Shown here: positions 28,630-39,818 of the stretch, piece after piece
How positions within the stretch are numbered: position 1 is the stretch's first letter
Layout of the letters: the number at the start of each line of letters is the position of its first letter
NCBI RefSeq assembly: GCF_022437945.1
Contig: NZ_CP092535.1
Coordinates: 1,488,001-1,552,000 of the forward strand
Source: Nocardioides sp. TF02-7
GTDB taxonomy: Bacteria; Actinomycetota; Actinomycetes; Propionibacteriales; Nocardioidaceae
Direction of reading: 5' to 3'
Length of the DNA stretch: 64,000 nt
Position numbers and translations under genes: made by a program
The notes under the pieces: model-generated
What the model was told of the DNA's origin: nothing
The model's database searches: none
What the model saw: the letters and a program-made list of their open reading frames with translations, nothing else

Positions 28630-31600
28630 TCAGAGCTTCCGCTTGAGCTGTCGGGACACGTCCCGCAGGGCCACCCGTGCCGACCGGTCGTCGGCGCGTC
28701 GGCCCAGCTGGGCGTAGGTGGTCAGGGCCTTGCGGGCCTGGCGCACCTTGTTCTTCCGGTCGAACCGTGCGGCGTTGACCAGCTGGCGGGTCATCTTGCG
28801 CGCCACCTTGGGTGCCAACCGGTCTTCCTGGTCCAACCGCGCGACCAGCTGACGGGCGCCACGGTAGGTCGGGACCACGCGGAAGGTCATCCGCTGGGTC
28901 GTGACGTTGCCGGCCGCGTCGGTGACGGTGACCACCACGCGGTGGCGGCCGGACAGCAGCGCGACGGCGTCCACGACGTACGGCGCGGTCAGCGCCTTGC
29001 CGTCGACCTTCACGACCTGCCGGGCCACGCCAGAGGCCTGGTCACCGACGGTGAGGCGGAGCCGACGCTGAGCGGCGACGCTGAGCTGGTCGCCGTTCTT
29101 GACGCCCTTCACTGCGAGCGTCGGCGCGGTCGCGTCGATCTTCACCGTGACCGCGGCCGGCTCCGACTGGGTTCCCTCGGAGTCGGTGGCGCGGAACTCG
29201 ACGGTGTGCTCACCGTCCTCGTCCACCACGACCGGCTCGGTGGAGGCGACCCAGTCGCCACCGTCGACGCGGTGCTCGAGCTCCACGTCGCCCACGCCGC
29301 CGGTCGCCGTCGCGGGGACGGTGACCGGGCCGCGGTACCAGCCGTTCTTCCCCGTCGGCGCCTCGGGAGAGACGGTGGTCTCCACCACGGGCGCCTCACC
29401 GCCGGGCTCGCACGGGGTCGCCGTGTCGTCCGGGGTGACGAGGAAGTAGTCGAAGTGCGCGGTCAGCGGAACGGCCGCCGCCTGGTTGGCGAGGGCGTAG
29501 AGACCCATCCGGGGGCTCGTTGATCCCCCTGCAGCGAGCGGGTGCCGGCGACCTGGACGTAGTCCTGGCCGTCACGGCTGTAGGACGCGCTCACGTCGAG
29601 GCCGTTCTCGCTGGAGAGCCGCAGCCAGACCGTGCTGGGGTAGTCGGCCCCGAGCCCGCTGGAGTTGGTCTCCGTCGCGGTCCCCGCGAGCTCCGACGCG
29701 AACTGGATGATGTTGGCCGACCGGTCCGGGGAGTTCGCCCGGCCCTGGAGGGACAGCTTCATGTAGTTGTCGTCGTCGCCGTAGAGGATCAGGCCGGCCT
29801 GCTGGTAGGCGCGCTCGGCCTCGATGGTGACCTTCGTCGTGATCGTGAACGCACCACCCGGGAGGTGCTGCAGCACGATGTTCGGCGTCGGCGTGCCACC
29901 GGAACCGTAGATGTCGGTCGCCGTGAGCGGGATGTGCAGCTGGCCGTCGGACACGGTCAGCTCCTGGTTGACCCGCACCGAGGAGTCCCAGCGCTCGACG
30001 TCGAGCGCGTCGCCGACGAAAGTCGTCGGACCGGCCGTTGAAGCACGACGGCAGGTCCTCGGCCACGGTGATCCGGATCGTCCGGGTCGACGTCGCACCA
30101 CGCGAGTCGGTCGCGGTGACCCGCGCGTCGTAGACGCCCGGCGCCGTGTAGGTGTGGCTCGGGTTGGCGCCCTGAGCCGTCCCACCGTCGCCGAACACCC
30201 ACGCGAACTCGATCGGCGTGTCACCGTCGGGGTCGGTCGCCTCCGCGGAGAACGAGACCTCGAGCGGAGCGGGGCCCGACGTCACGTCGGCCTCGGCCGT
30301 GAGATCCGGGCGCTGGTTCTCGGTGACACCCCGCCCGTTGAACTCGATCCAGTTGACGTTGGACCCGCCGGCCACCTGCACGAAGTACAGCGGGCCGCTC
30401 TCGGTGTGCTCGCCCTCCAGGTCGGCCGTGACCGTCTGGTAGGTCTGCCAGGCACCGGTGTCGGGCACCTCGATGGTCGCCACCGTCGGGCCGTCCGCCG
30501 CACCCTTCCGGACCTCCCAGGTCGCTCCGCCGTCGTTGGGCGAGGCGGCCCGCAGGCCGATCGAGTCGATGTTCGTCAGGTTCATGACGTCCCAGGCGAT
30601 CCAGTCGCCGGCCTCGATGAAGCCGATGTTCTGGCCACCGCCGGCGCTGTCGCCGGTGGTCTCGGTCGTCACACCGGGGTCACCGGTGGCCGTCGAGTCG
30701 GCCAGCCGCCCGGTCTCGTCGAAGAACTCCGCCTCCTTGTGCTTCGTGTGCAGCACCACCGTGTCCATGGTGGTCAGCTCGGAGACGCCCTCGGCGCCCT
30801 TGTCGGTGTACTTGGCGGTGATGGTGCCGAAGATGTTGGCACCGACGTGGCCCTCGTCACCGGGGGAGCGGGAGGGTGCCCTCACAGCCGCGGTACTGCT
30901 CGTAGCCGTGGTTGTGCTCGTCGTGGCCGAGCGCCGGCTGCACGATGACGTCGTTGCAGTCGATCTCGCCGTCCTCGACGTCGCTGACCTCCACCCGGTA
31001 GTCCATGGTGTCGCCGAAGTCGAAGAACCCGCCGTCCACCGGAGCCACCAGCTCCACGACCGGGGCCGTGTTGCCGACGACGATCTCGACGTTGGCGACG
31101 GCCGTCCGGCCGCCCTCGTCGGTCACCGTGAGCCGGGCGGTGTAGTCGCCCTCCTCCTCGTAGGTGTGGGTCACCGTCTCCTCGGTGCTGTCGACCTCGC
31201 CGTCACCGTCGACGTCCCACTCGAAGGTGAGCGGGGAGCCGTCCGGGTCGTGGGACTCGGAGCCGTCGAACTGCACGGTCAGCGGCGCGGGCCCGGACGT
31301 CTGGTCGGCGACGGCCCTGGCGACGGGAGCGCGGTTGCCCTCCACGTAGTCGATCCGGTAGATGCCGGAGTCGGCGTTGTTGCCGTTGAAGCCGCTGCCC
31401 CACTCGATCATGTAGAGCGCGCCGTCCGGCCCGAACTGGAGGGCGTGCGGACGCACCATCGACATCCCGGCGAAGAGCCGGCTGACGTCGACGACCTCGT
31501 CGTGGTCCTCGTTCATCTGGACCTCGAACAGGCGGCTGTCGTTCCAGTCGGCCCAGATCGCCTTGCCGTCGAAGTACTCCGGCCACTTGCGGTCGGACTC

Positions 31601-33469
31601 CAGGTCGGGGTCGAAGGCGTAGGTGCCCGACGTCATCGGCGCACCGCTGCCGCCGATCTCCGGGTTGCCGGTGGTCGACTTGCCCTGCCACATGTCGGCG
31701 GGGATCGCCGGCGGCAGCTCGGTCAGACCCGTGTTGTTGGGCGAGTCGTTGACCGGGGCGTCGCAGTCGTACTTCGGGCCGGAGGTCTGGGTGGCGAAGT
31801 TGTAGTCGTTGTACGCCGCGTTGGCGCCGTGGCAGTAGGGCCAGCCGTAGTTGCCGGGCTCGGACAGGATGTTCCACTCCACCCGGCCGTCAGGACCCCG
31901 GTTCGCGTTCTCCGAGCCGGCGTCCGGCCCGTAGTCGGCGACCAGGAGGTTGCCGGTCTGCTCGTCGAGGCCGATCCGGAACGGGTTGCGGAAGCCCATC
32001 GCGAACACCTCGGGACGGGTCTTGTCGTCGGCGTCGTCGGCCTCGGGGAACAGGTTGCCCTCGGGGACGTCGTAGCCGCCCTCGTCGAGCGGGGTGATGC
32101 GCAGCACCTTGCCGTTGAGGCTGTTGGTGTTGCCCGAGGTCCGCTGGGCGTCCCACGCCGACCGGCCCTCGCGCTCGTCGATCGGCGAGTACCCGCCCGA
32201 GTCGAACGGGTTGGTGTTGTCACCGGTGGCGATGTAGAGGTTGCCGTCGAGGTCGAACTCCAGCGCACCGCCGGCGTGGCAGCACTGCTGGCGCTGGGTC
32301 GGGATCTCGATGATCTCCGTCGCGCTGTCCATGTCGAGCGTGTCGCCCTCCATGGTGTAGCGCACCACCCGGTCCTCCGACTCCCCACCGGCCGGCGAGT
32401 AGTAGAGGTAGACCCAGCCGTTGTCGGCGAAGTCGGGGTCGAGCGCGATGCCGAGGAGGCCGAACTCCTGGCCGGTGTAGACGTCGATCTCGCCGGCCGT
32501 CGTGACGGAGCCGTCGGTCCGGATCACCCGGACGTCGCCGTTGCGGTCGACGTAGACGACCCGGCCGTCGGGTGCGATCGCCAGCTCCATCGGGTTCGCG
32601 GTGTTGTCGTCGAGGGTGACCTTCTCGAAGCTGTCGAGCAGGCTCGCCGAGCAGTCGGCGTCCAGGACGCCCGCGGCGGTGCGGATGCCGCCGAGGATGT
32701 GGTCGAGGAACTCCGGCTCGCTGAACGACGCGTCGGTGTGGCCCATGCCGGTGTACCAGGACCGACCGCCCTCGTAGTCGTGGCACCAGGCGATCGGGTG
32801 CTCCACACCCATGTTGCCGCCGCTGTAGGACGTCTCGTCGAGCGACGCGAGGACGTGCACGTCACCACGCGGGTTGTCGCGGTAGTTGTACCACTCGTCG
32901 GTGCGCTCCCAGAGCGGCGGGAGGTCGTGGGTCGAGGGGTGCGCGTGGTCGTCGACCTTCACCGTCGCGTCGGGCGTGCCCGGCGGGTGGCCCTGGAAGT
33001 AGGCGCCCACCAGCTCGCCGTACCACGGCCAGTCGTACTCGGTGTCGGACGCGGCGTGGATGCCGGCGTAGCCGCCGCCGCCCTCGATGTAGCGCTCGAA
33101 GGCCCCCTGCTGCTCGTCGGTCAGGACGTCGCCGGTGGTCGACAGCCAGATCACGACCTCGTACTGCGCGAGGTTCTCGTCGGTGAAGTCAGCCCCGTCC
33201 TCCGTCGTGTCGACGGTGAACCCGTGCTCGGCACCCAGCTGCTCGATCGCGGCGATGCCTGCCGGGATCGAGCCGTGCCGGAACGCAGCGGTCTTGGAGA
33301 AGACCAGCGCGTCGAACGGCTCGGTCTCCCCGTGGTCCTCGTGTGCCTGGGCGGCGGGCGCCAGGGCAGTGGAGACAGCCGTCGCGCCGAGTGGCAGGAC
33401 CACCAGGCCGGCTATCGACGTCGCGAGCACGCGGCGTGCTCCCGACGTCCATTTCGTGATGGGTGACAT
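28630..33469 (-). CDS. Giant secreted ThuA / sugar-dehydrogenase / PKD multi-domain protein
   Basis: About 1,610 residues from ATG 33469. Signal peptide ([20 protein letters not shown]...AQAH), ThuA-like domain (~50-275: [38 protein letters not shown]), glucose/sorbosone dehydrogenase propeller (~290-680: [60 protein letters not shown]), and a PKD domain (~695-775). Then a CBM6-like module ([19 protein letters not shown]), a second PKD, a DUF1349-like beta-sandwich, an OmpL47-type segment ([14 protein letters not shown]) and a basic, Ig-like C-terminus. Four frame corrections: extra bases in 30862-30866, 30019-30021 (A), 29525-29529 and 29511-29515. Last gene of the xylA operon; presumably oxidises or hydrolyses sugars outside the cell. 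Confidence 0.88.
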
Positions 33470-33559
33470 CACGACTCCCTTCAGGATGGGTTTGCTTGCG
33501 CTCCACTGGTCCGGGGCGGGTCCCCGGGCGTCGGCACCCTGGTGTGAGTTCGTCGTCTG

Positions 33560-34722
33560 CTAGCGAGCACCGAGGAGGTGCTCGAGGGCGAGCTGGTCCA
33601 GCACCTCCATTCCGACGCTCCGGCGCGCGAGCGCCTCGAGGTCGCGCTCCTCCGACCGCAGGTCGGCGAGCGACTCCCCGGGGGCGAGCGTGGGCTCCGC
33701 GAGCTCCGCGACCTTGGCGGCCTCGAGCGCGGCGGCGACCTCCGGGTCGGCGCGGAACGCCCGCACCCGCTCGCGCAGGATCAGGTAGTTGCGCATGCAG
33801 GCCCGGGCGGACTCCCACACCCCGTCGAAGTCCTCGGCGCGCGGCGGCTTGTAGTCGAAGTGGACGTAGCCGTCGTAGGTGCGGTCGGTCCCGGCGCCGA
33901 GGATGGCGTCGACGGTCCAGAACGCGCCGCGCAGGTTGCCCGCGCCGAACCGGAGGTCCTGGTCGAAGCGCGGCCCGTGCTGGCCGTTGAGGTCGATGTG
34001 GAAGAGCTTGTCGTGCCACAGCGCCTGCGCGATGCCCTGCGCGAAGTTGAGACCCGCCATCTCCTCGTGGCCGACCTCGGGGTTGAGGCCCACCATCTCG
34101 GGGTGCTCCAGCTCCGAGATGAACGCGAGCGCGTGGCCGATCGTCGGCAGCAGGATGTCTCCACGCGGCTCGTTGGGCTTCGGCTCGAGGGCGAACTTGA
34201 GGGAGTAGCCCTGCTCGAGCACGTAGTCGCAGAGGATGTCGAGCGACTCCTTCATCCGGTCCATCGCCGCGCCGACGTCCTTGCTGGCGCCGTGCTCGGC
34301 GCCCTCGCGGCCGCCCCACATCACGAAGGTGTCGGCGCCGAGGGAGGCGGCGAGGTCGACGTTGCGCAGCACCTTCGCCAGTGCGTGGCGTCGGACGCGC
34401 CGGTCGTTCGCGGTGAGCCCGCCCCTCCTTGAAGACGGGGTCGCTGAACAGGTTGGTGGTGACCATCTCGACCCGGATGCCGGTGTCGGCCAGCGCCTTG
34501 GTGAACCGGTCGAGGGTCTGCTGGCGCCGGGCGTCGTCGGGGAGCAGGTCGTCGTCGTGGAAGGAGACCGCTGCGGTCCCGAGCTCGGCGAGCTTGTGGG
34601 TCACCTCGACGGGGTCCATCGCCGGCCGGCTGGCCGGGCCGAAGACGTCGACGCCTTCCCCAGCCGACGGTCCAGAGGCCGAACGAGAACTTGTCCTGGG
34701 AGGTGGGGGTGTAGGCGGTCAC
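33560..34722 (-). CDS. xylA: Xylose isomerase
   Basis: Converts D-xylose to D-xylulose. About 387 residues from GTG 34722. Every class signature is present: [31 protein letters not shown] (catalytic His), [51 protein letters not shown] (metal-binding Glu and Lys), [34 protein letters not shown] and [13 protein letters not shown]. It is a true XylA rather than only a TIM-barrel relative. Two frame corrections: an extra C in 34422-34425 and an extra C in 34658-34661. Its start overlaps the stop of the Gfo/Idh gene by four bases. No xylulokinase is adjacent. Confidence 0.96.
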
Positions 34723-35917
34723 TGGGGGATCTCCTGCCATGCGCGGGTGTCTGAGCTGGTCTCGACGGCGGCCAGGACGCGTTGGACCTGGAGGCCGTCG
34801 GAGAAGGACGGGTGGGGGGTCGGTGCCGGCGGCGACCGCCTCGACGAGGTCGACCACCTGGTGGGTGAAGCCGTGCTCGTAGCCGAGGACGTGGCCGGGT
34901 GGCCACCAGGCGCCGACGTAGGGGTGCTCCGGCTCGGTCACGAGGATCCGGCGGAAGCCGGCCACCGCGGACGGCTCGGTGGCGTCGTAGAGCTCGAGGA
35001 CGTTCATGTCCTCGAAGTCGAAGGCCAGGCTCCCGGCCGAGCCGTTGATCTCGATCCGGATGGCGTTCTTGCGGCCGGTCGCGAACCGGGTGGCCTCGAA
35101 GACGCCGAGGGCACCGCCGTCGAACCGGGCGAGGAACATGGCGGCGTCGTCGACGGTGACGGGGCCGCGCTCCGAGGACGCGGTGCCGGAGAGACCCGAG
35201 TGCTCGGTCGCGAGCGGACGCTCCTTGACGAAGGTCTCGATGTGCCCCCACCACGGAGCGGATCCGGTCGCCGGTGATGAACTGGGTGAGGTCGATGATG
35301 TGCGCGCCGATGTCGCCGAGCGACCCCGAGCCTGCCTTGTCCTTGTCGAGCCGCCAGGAGAGCGGAGCCTCGGGATCGGCGATCCAGTCCTGGAGGTACT
35401 GCGCGCGGACGTGGCGGATCTCGCCGATCCGGCCCTCCTCGACCAGGCGTCGCGCCAGCGCGATGGCCGGGACCCGGCGGTAGGTGAAGCCGACCATCGC
35501 CCGGACCCCGCGCTCGGCCGCGGCGTCGGCGGCCGCGACCATCGCCTCGGCCTCCTCGACGGTGTTGGCCAGCGGCTTCTCGCACAGCACGTGCTTGCCG
35601 GCCGCGAGGGCGGCGATCGCGATCTCTGCGTGCGTGTGGCCGGGGGTGCACACGTCCACGAGGTCGATGTCGTCACGGTCGAGCGCGGTGCGCCAGTCGT
35701 CGGTGCTGTCGGCCCACCCCAGGCGAGCGGCGGCCTCGGCAGCGCGGGCGGCGTCACGGCCCACGACCAGCGACATCCGGACGTCGAGCGGCAGCTCGAA
35801 GAACCGCGGCGCCGTGCGCCACGCGTGGGAGTGGGCGGCGCCCATGAACGCATGCCCGACCATGGCGACGGCGAGGCTCGGTCTGGTGCCGCTGGAGGTG
35901 CTGCTCGGGGTGGTCAT
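34719..35917 (-). CDS. Gfo/Idh/MocA-family oxidoreductase
   Basis: About 399 residues from ATG 35917 (after GGGAGAACC). Rossmann domain LAVAMVGHAFMGAAHSHAWR, then DDIDLVDVCTPGHTHAEIAI, GKHVLCEKPLANTVEEAEAM (the CEKP motif with its catalytic Lys), MVGFTYRRVPAIALARRLVE, SGSLGDIGAHIIDLTQFITG (the GDxGxHxxD region) and NAIRIEINGSAGSLAFDFED. NAD(P)-dependent sugar or polyol oxidation; substrate unknown. Two frame corrections: an extra G in the G6 run 34814-34819 and an extra C in 35245-35249. Coupled to xylA. Confidence 0.93.
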
Positions 35918-36022
35918 GCCAGGTTCTCCCATCGTTCGCAGGTCGCTGGTGGCCGGTGCGTCCGCCACGGGCAGAGGCGGACGCACCGGCGTCTTCGGGT
36001 CGTCAGTACGACGGCCGGCGGA

Positions 36023-37072
36023 TCAGGACTCGAACGCCGTCTCGAGGTACTGGTCGACGTTCTCCTCGGTCACGACCGGGGCGTACAGCTGGATCGTCCG
36101 CGGCACCTCGACCTCGACCAGGTCGCTCATCGCCTTGCCCTGCACGAGCAGCCGGGCGATCTTGATGCCGTCGGCGGCCTGGGTGGAGGGGTAGATGACG
36201 GTCGCCTTCAGGACGCTGTCACCGGACTGGATCTCGCGCATCGCGTTGGCCGAGCCGGCGCCGCCGACCATGATGAACTCGTCGCGGCCGGCGTTCTCGA
36301 TCGCCGCGAGCACACCGACGCCCTGGTCGTCGTCGTGGTTCCAGACGGCGTCGATCCTCGGCGCGGCCTGGAGCAGGTTGGAGGCTGCCTCCTCGCCGCC
36401 CTCGACCGTGAAGTCGGCGGCGACCCGGTTGTCGACGTCCTGCCCGCACTCCGACAGCGCGTCCTTGAAGCCCTCGCTGCGGTCCTGGGTCAGGGGCAGC
36501 GAGTCGATGCCCGCGATCTCCGCCACGACGGCGTCGGGGTCGTCCCCGACCTGCGAGCAGATGTACTGGCCGGCGGAGACCCCCATGCCGTAGTTGTCGC
36601 CGAGGATGGTCACCCGGGCGGCGTTGGGGTCGTTGAACTCGCGGTCGACGTTGATGACCGGGATGCCGGCCTCCATGGCCTCGAGCGCGACCGGCGTCAT
36701 CGCCGCGCCGTCGAACGGCAGCAGGACGATCGCGTCGACGCCCTCGTTGATGAAGGTCTCCACCTGGCTGATCTGCAGGTTGACGTCGTTGGTGCCGTCG
36801 GCGACGCGCAGGTCGATGTCCTCGTACTGCTCGGCGATGCGCCGGGCGGACTCGGTGATCGACCCCATCCAGCCGTGGTCGGCGGCCGGGGCGGAGAACC
36901 CGATCACCACGGTGTCCCCGGCCTCGTCGTTGGACCCGTCGTCTGCCTCCGACGTGCCGCCGCGCAGGTCGGCGCCCTCGTCGGAGTCGTTGCCAGTGCA
37001 GGCGGCGAGGGCGAGGGTCGCGACGCCGGCGACGATGCCGACCCCGACCTTCTTGATGGGCAAGGACTTCAT
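36023..37072 (-). CDS. Sugar ABC transporter substrate-binding lipoprotein
   Basis: A 349-residue RbsB/XylF-type lipoprotein: lipobox LAAC (Cys ~26) followed by an acidic Asp/Glu/Gly-rich spacer, then TVVIGFSAPAADHGWMGSIT, VETFINEGVDAIVLLPFDGA, GIPVINVDREF, DPDAVVAEIAGIDSLPLTQD, AVWNHDDDQGVGVLAAIENA and IMVGGAGSANAMREIQSG. This is the periplasmic-binding class I fold. It delivers the sugar to the adjacent permease. It is intact and placed between the permease and the Gfo/Idh gene. Pentose specificity is inferred from xylA in the same operon. Confidence 0.94.
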   Translation of the reverse strand: MKSLPIKKVGVGIVAGVATLALAACTGNDSDEGADLRGGTSEADDGSNDEAGDTVVIGFSAPAADHGWMGSITESARRIAEQYEDIDLRVADGTNDVNLQISQVETFINEGVDAIVLLPFDGAAMTPVALEAMEAGIPVINVDREFNDPNAARVTILGDNYGMGVSAGQYICSQVGDDPDAVVAEIAGIDSLPLTQDRSEGFKDALSECGQDVDNRVAADFTVEGGEEAASNLLQAAPRIDAVWNHDDDQGVGVLAAIENAGRDEFIMVGGAGSANAMREIQSGDSVLKATVIYPSTQAADGIKIARLLVQGKAMSDLVEVEVPRTIQLYAPVVTEENVDQYLETAFES

Positions 37073-37238
37073 GGTGCTGCTCCCGTTCTTCCGGTTGGGA
37101 TGGTGAGGTGTTGACGGCGTGTGCCTGTTGTCGGGTGTGCTGTCGCCCGCCACCGAGAACGGTGCTGTGGGCGTTCCGGAGAGTTTCCGAGTCGGTTGCG
37201 GTGGTGGGCCGGGTTGCGGTGGTCGGTCGGGGTGGTGG

Positions 37239-38297
37239 TCAGCTGGTGTTGGAGCGCGAGGCGAACCGCTGCTGCAGGAGGACGGCGACGACGATGACCG
37301 CGCCCTTGAGCAGCGACTGCTCCGAGATCGAGCGGTTGTTGAGGGTGAACACGTTGGTCAGCGTCGTGAAGATCAGCACCCCGAAGACGGTGCCGACGAT
37401 GGTGCCGCGGCCGCCGGAGAGCAGCGTCCCGCCGATGACGACCGCAGCGATCGCGTCGAGCTCGTAGAGCTGGCCGTGGGTCGAGCTGCCCGTGGTCGTC
37501 CGCGCCACGAGCATGAGGGCGGCTGCGCCGCAGCACAGCCCCACCAGCACGTAGAGCATGACGGTGTGGCGCTTGACGTTGATGCCGGCGAGGCGCGCGG
37601 CCTCGGGGTTGCCGCCGACGGCCAGGGTGCGCCGGCCGAACGTCGTGCGGTTGAGCAGGATCCAGCCGACGGCCGCCACCAGGACGAACAGCCAGACCTG
37701 CATCGGGAGGCCGAGCACCTTCCCGTCGAAGAACTCCTCGAAGCCCTCGACCGTGACGATCTGGGTCTTCCGGTTGGAGATCACCTCCGCCAGGCCGCGC
37801 GCGCTGGCCAGCATGGCAAGGGTGGCGATGAACGGCACCACGCCGCCGTAGGCGATCAGCAACCCGTTGACCAGGCCGCAGCCGGCGCCGACGGCCAGGG
37901 CGGTGCCGACCATCGCGATCCAGTGGGTGTCCTGGGCCATCTGCTGGGTGGCGAGGGTCGTGCACCACACCGACGACAGCGCGAGGATGGCGCCCACCGA
38001 CAGGTCGATTCCGCCGCCCGTGATGACGAACGTCATGCCGATGCTCACGACGCCGATCGTCGCGGCGAGGCGCAGGATCGTCATCGCGTTGTCGACGTTG
38101 GTGAACCGCTCACCGGCGGTGATCGCGCCGATGGCGCACAGCAGCGCGAGCGCGACCACCAGGCCGGCGTTGCGGCCGACGCTGCTGCGCATCACGGCCA
38201 GCGCCGCGTTGCCGTCACGACGCTTGGGACCGGAGCTCTCTGGCTGGACGACCGGACCGCCCGAGGACTTCGAGAGGCCGGTGGGGCTCTCCGTCAT
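37239..38297 (-). CDS. Sugar ABC transporter permease (RbsC/XylH type)
   Basis: A 352-residue inner-membrane protein with about ten TM helices. Family signatures: FTNVDNAMTILRLAATIGVV, SIGMTFVITGGGIDLSVGAI (the GGIDLSVG hallmark), NGLLIAYGGVVPFIATLAML, NRTTFGRRTLAVGGNPEAAR, LAGINVKRHTVMLYVLVGL and GGTLLSGGRGTIVGTVFGVL. Its ATG overlaps the ATPase stop by four bases. A 166-bp spacer separates it from the binding-protein gene. It is intact. Confidence 0.95.
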   Translation of the reverse strand: MTESPTGLSKSSGGPVVQPESSGPKRRDGNAALAVMRSSVGRNAGLVVALALLCAIGAITAGERFTNVDNAMTILRLAATIGVVSIGMTFVITGGGIDLSVGAILALSSVWCTTLATQQMAQDTHWIAMVGTALAVGAGCGLVNGLLIAYGGVVPFIATLAMLASARGLAEVISNRKTQIVTVEGFEEFFDGKVLGLPMQVWLFVLVAAVGWILLNRTTFGRRTLAVGGNPEAARLAGINVKRHTVMLYVLVGLCCGAAALMLVARTTTGSSTHGQLYELDAIAAVVIGGTLLSGGRGTIVGTVFGVLIFTTLTNVFTLNNRSISEQSLLKGAVIVVAVLLQQRFASRSNTS

Positions 38298-39818
38298 GCG
38301 ACTTTCCCTTCCATCACGAGGTCGAGGACCTGTGCTTCGTTGATCTCGGTTGCGGGTGCTTCGTGGACGATCCGCCCCTCCCGCACGACCAGGACCCGGT
38401 CGGAGAGGCCGATCACCTCCTCGATCTCGCTCGAGACGACGACCACCGCGACCCCGGAGTCCGCGAGCCGGCGCACGAGCTGGTAGATCTCCGATCGCGC
38501 GCCGACGTCGACGCCACGGGTCGGCTCGTCGAGGAGCAGCACCCGGCAGTCACGGAGCAGCCAGCGGGCGAGCACCACCTTCTGCTGGTTGCCGCCCGAC
38601 AGCGTCCGCACGGCCCGCTCGACGCCGGTCGGGCGGACGTCGAGGGCCTCGGTGAGCTCGGTCGCCTTCTTGCGCTCGGCGCCGGCGTCGAGGAACCCCA
38701 CCTTCGCGAACCGGCCCATCACCGACATGGTGATGTTCTGGTAGACCGCGTGGTCGAGCAGCAGGCCCTGGCTCTTGCGCTCCTCCGGCGCCAGGCCGAC
38801 GCCGGCCCGGACGGCGGACGTGACCCGGCCGGGCGGGAGCCGCTTGCCGTCGACCGTCACCGTGCCGCTGGTCGCCCGCCGGGCGCCGTAGACCGCCTCG
38901 AGGATCTCCGACCGCCCCGACCCGACGAGGCCGGCCAGCCCGACGATCTCGCCGGCGCCGACCGAGAAGCTCACGTCCGCCACCAGGTCGTCGACCGAGA
39001 GGTCGTCGACGACCAGGACGTCGGGTCCGGGGGGCTGCTCGGCCGCGGGTGGGAAGACGTACTCGATCGACCGGCCGGTCATCAGCTCGATCAGGCGGCT
39101 GGTCGGCGTCTCGGCGACGGGCAGGCCGGTCGCCACGGTGGAGCCGTCCTTGAGGACGGTGATCCGGTCGCCGATCTCCCGGATCTCCTCGAGCCGGTGG
39201 GAGATGTAGACGATCGCGACGCCCTCCGAGGTCAGGCTCCTGATCACGCGGAAGAGGTTGTGGACCTCGCCTTGGTCGAGCACGGCCGACGGCTCGTCGA
39301 GGATCAGCAGCTTGGTGTCGTGGGAGAGGGCGCGGGCCATGCTCACGATCTGCTGGTTGGCCGGCGAGAGGTCGCCCACCAGCGCCGTCGGCCGGATCTC
39401 GGCGTGACCGAGCCGCTGCAGCAGCTGCTGGGCGGTCTTGTTGGCGCGCCCGCGCTGCAGGAACCCGCCGCGCGACTTCTCGTGGCCGAGGAAGATGTTC
39501 TCGGTCACCGTCAGGTGGGGCACCAGGTCGAGCTCCTGGTAGATCGTCGCGATGCCGACCTTGAGCGCGGCCATCGGCGAGGCGAGCGTGACCTCCTCGC
39601 CCTCCCACCGGATCGTCCCGCCGTCGGGCCGGTGCACCGCCGCCAGGACCTTGATGAGGGTGCTCTTGCCGGCGCCGTTCTGGCCGAGCAGGCAGTGCAC
39701 CTCGCCGGCGCGGACCGAGAGGTCCACGCCGTCGAGAGCGCGCACGCCGGGGGAACTCCTTGACGATGCCGTGCATCTCGAGCAGGGCGCCGTTGTCGGC
39801 GCTGATGGTGCTGGTCAT
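38294..39818 (-). CDS. Sugar ABC transporter ATP-binding protein (two ATPase domains)
   Basis: RbsA/XylG/MglA-type tandem ATPase of about 507 residues from ATG 39818. Domain 1: LLGQNGAGKSTLIKVLAAVH, LSPANQQIVSMARALSHDTK (degenerate signature), LLILDEPSAVLDQGE, YISHRLEEI. Domain 2: VGLAGLVGSGRSEILEAVYG, LAPEERKSQGLLLDHAVYQN, RTLSGGNQQKVVLARWLLRD, LLLDEPTRGVDVGARSEIYQ. One frame correction: an extra G in 39749-39753, about 22 codons in. Overlaps the ROK gene stop and the permease start by four bases each. Confidence 0.95.

Noticed and set aside
30458..33466. A ~1,000-codon open frame on the + strand
   Set aside because: Antisense shadow of the ThuA/dehydrogenase gene, for the same reasons.
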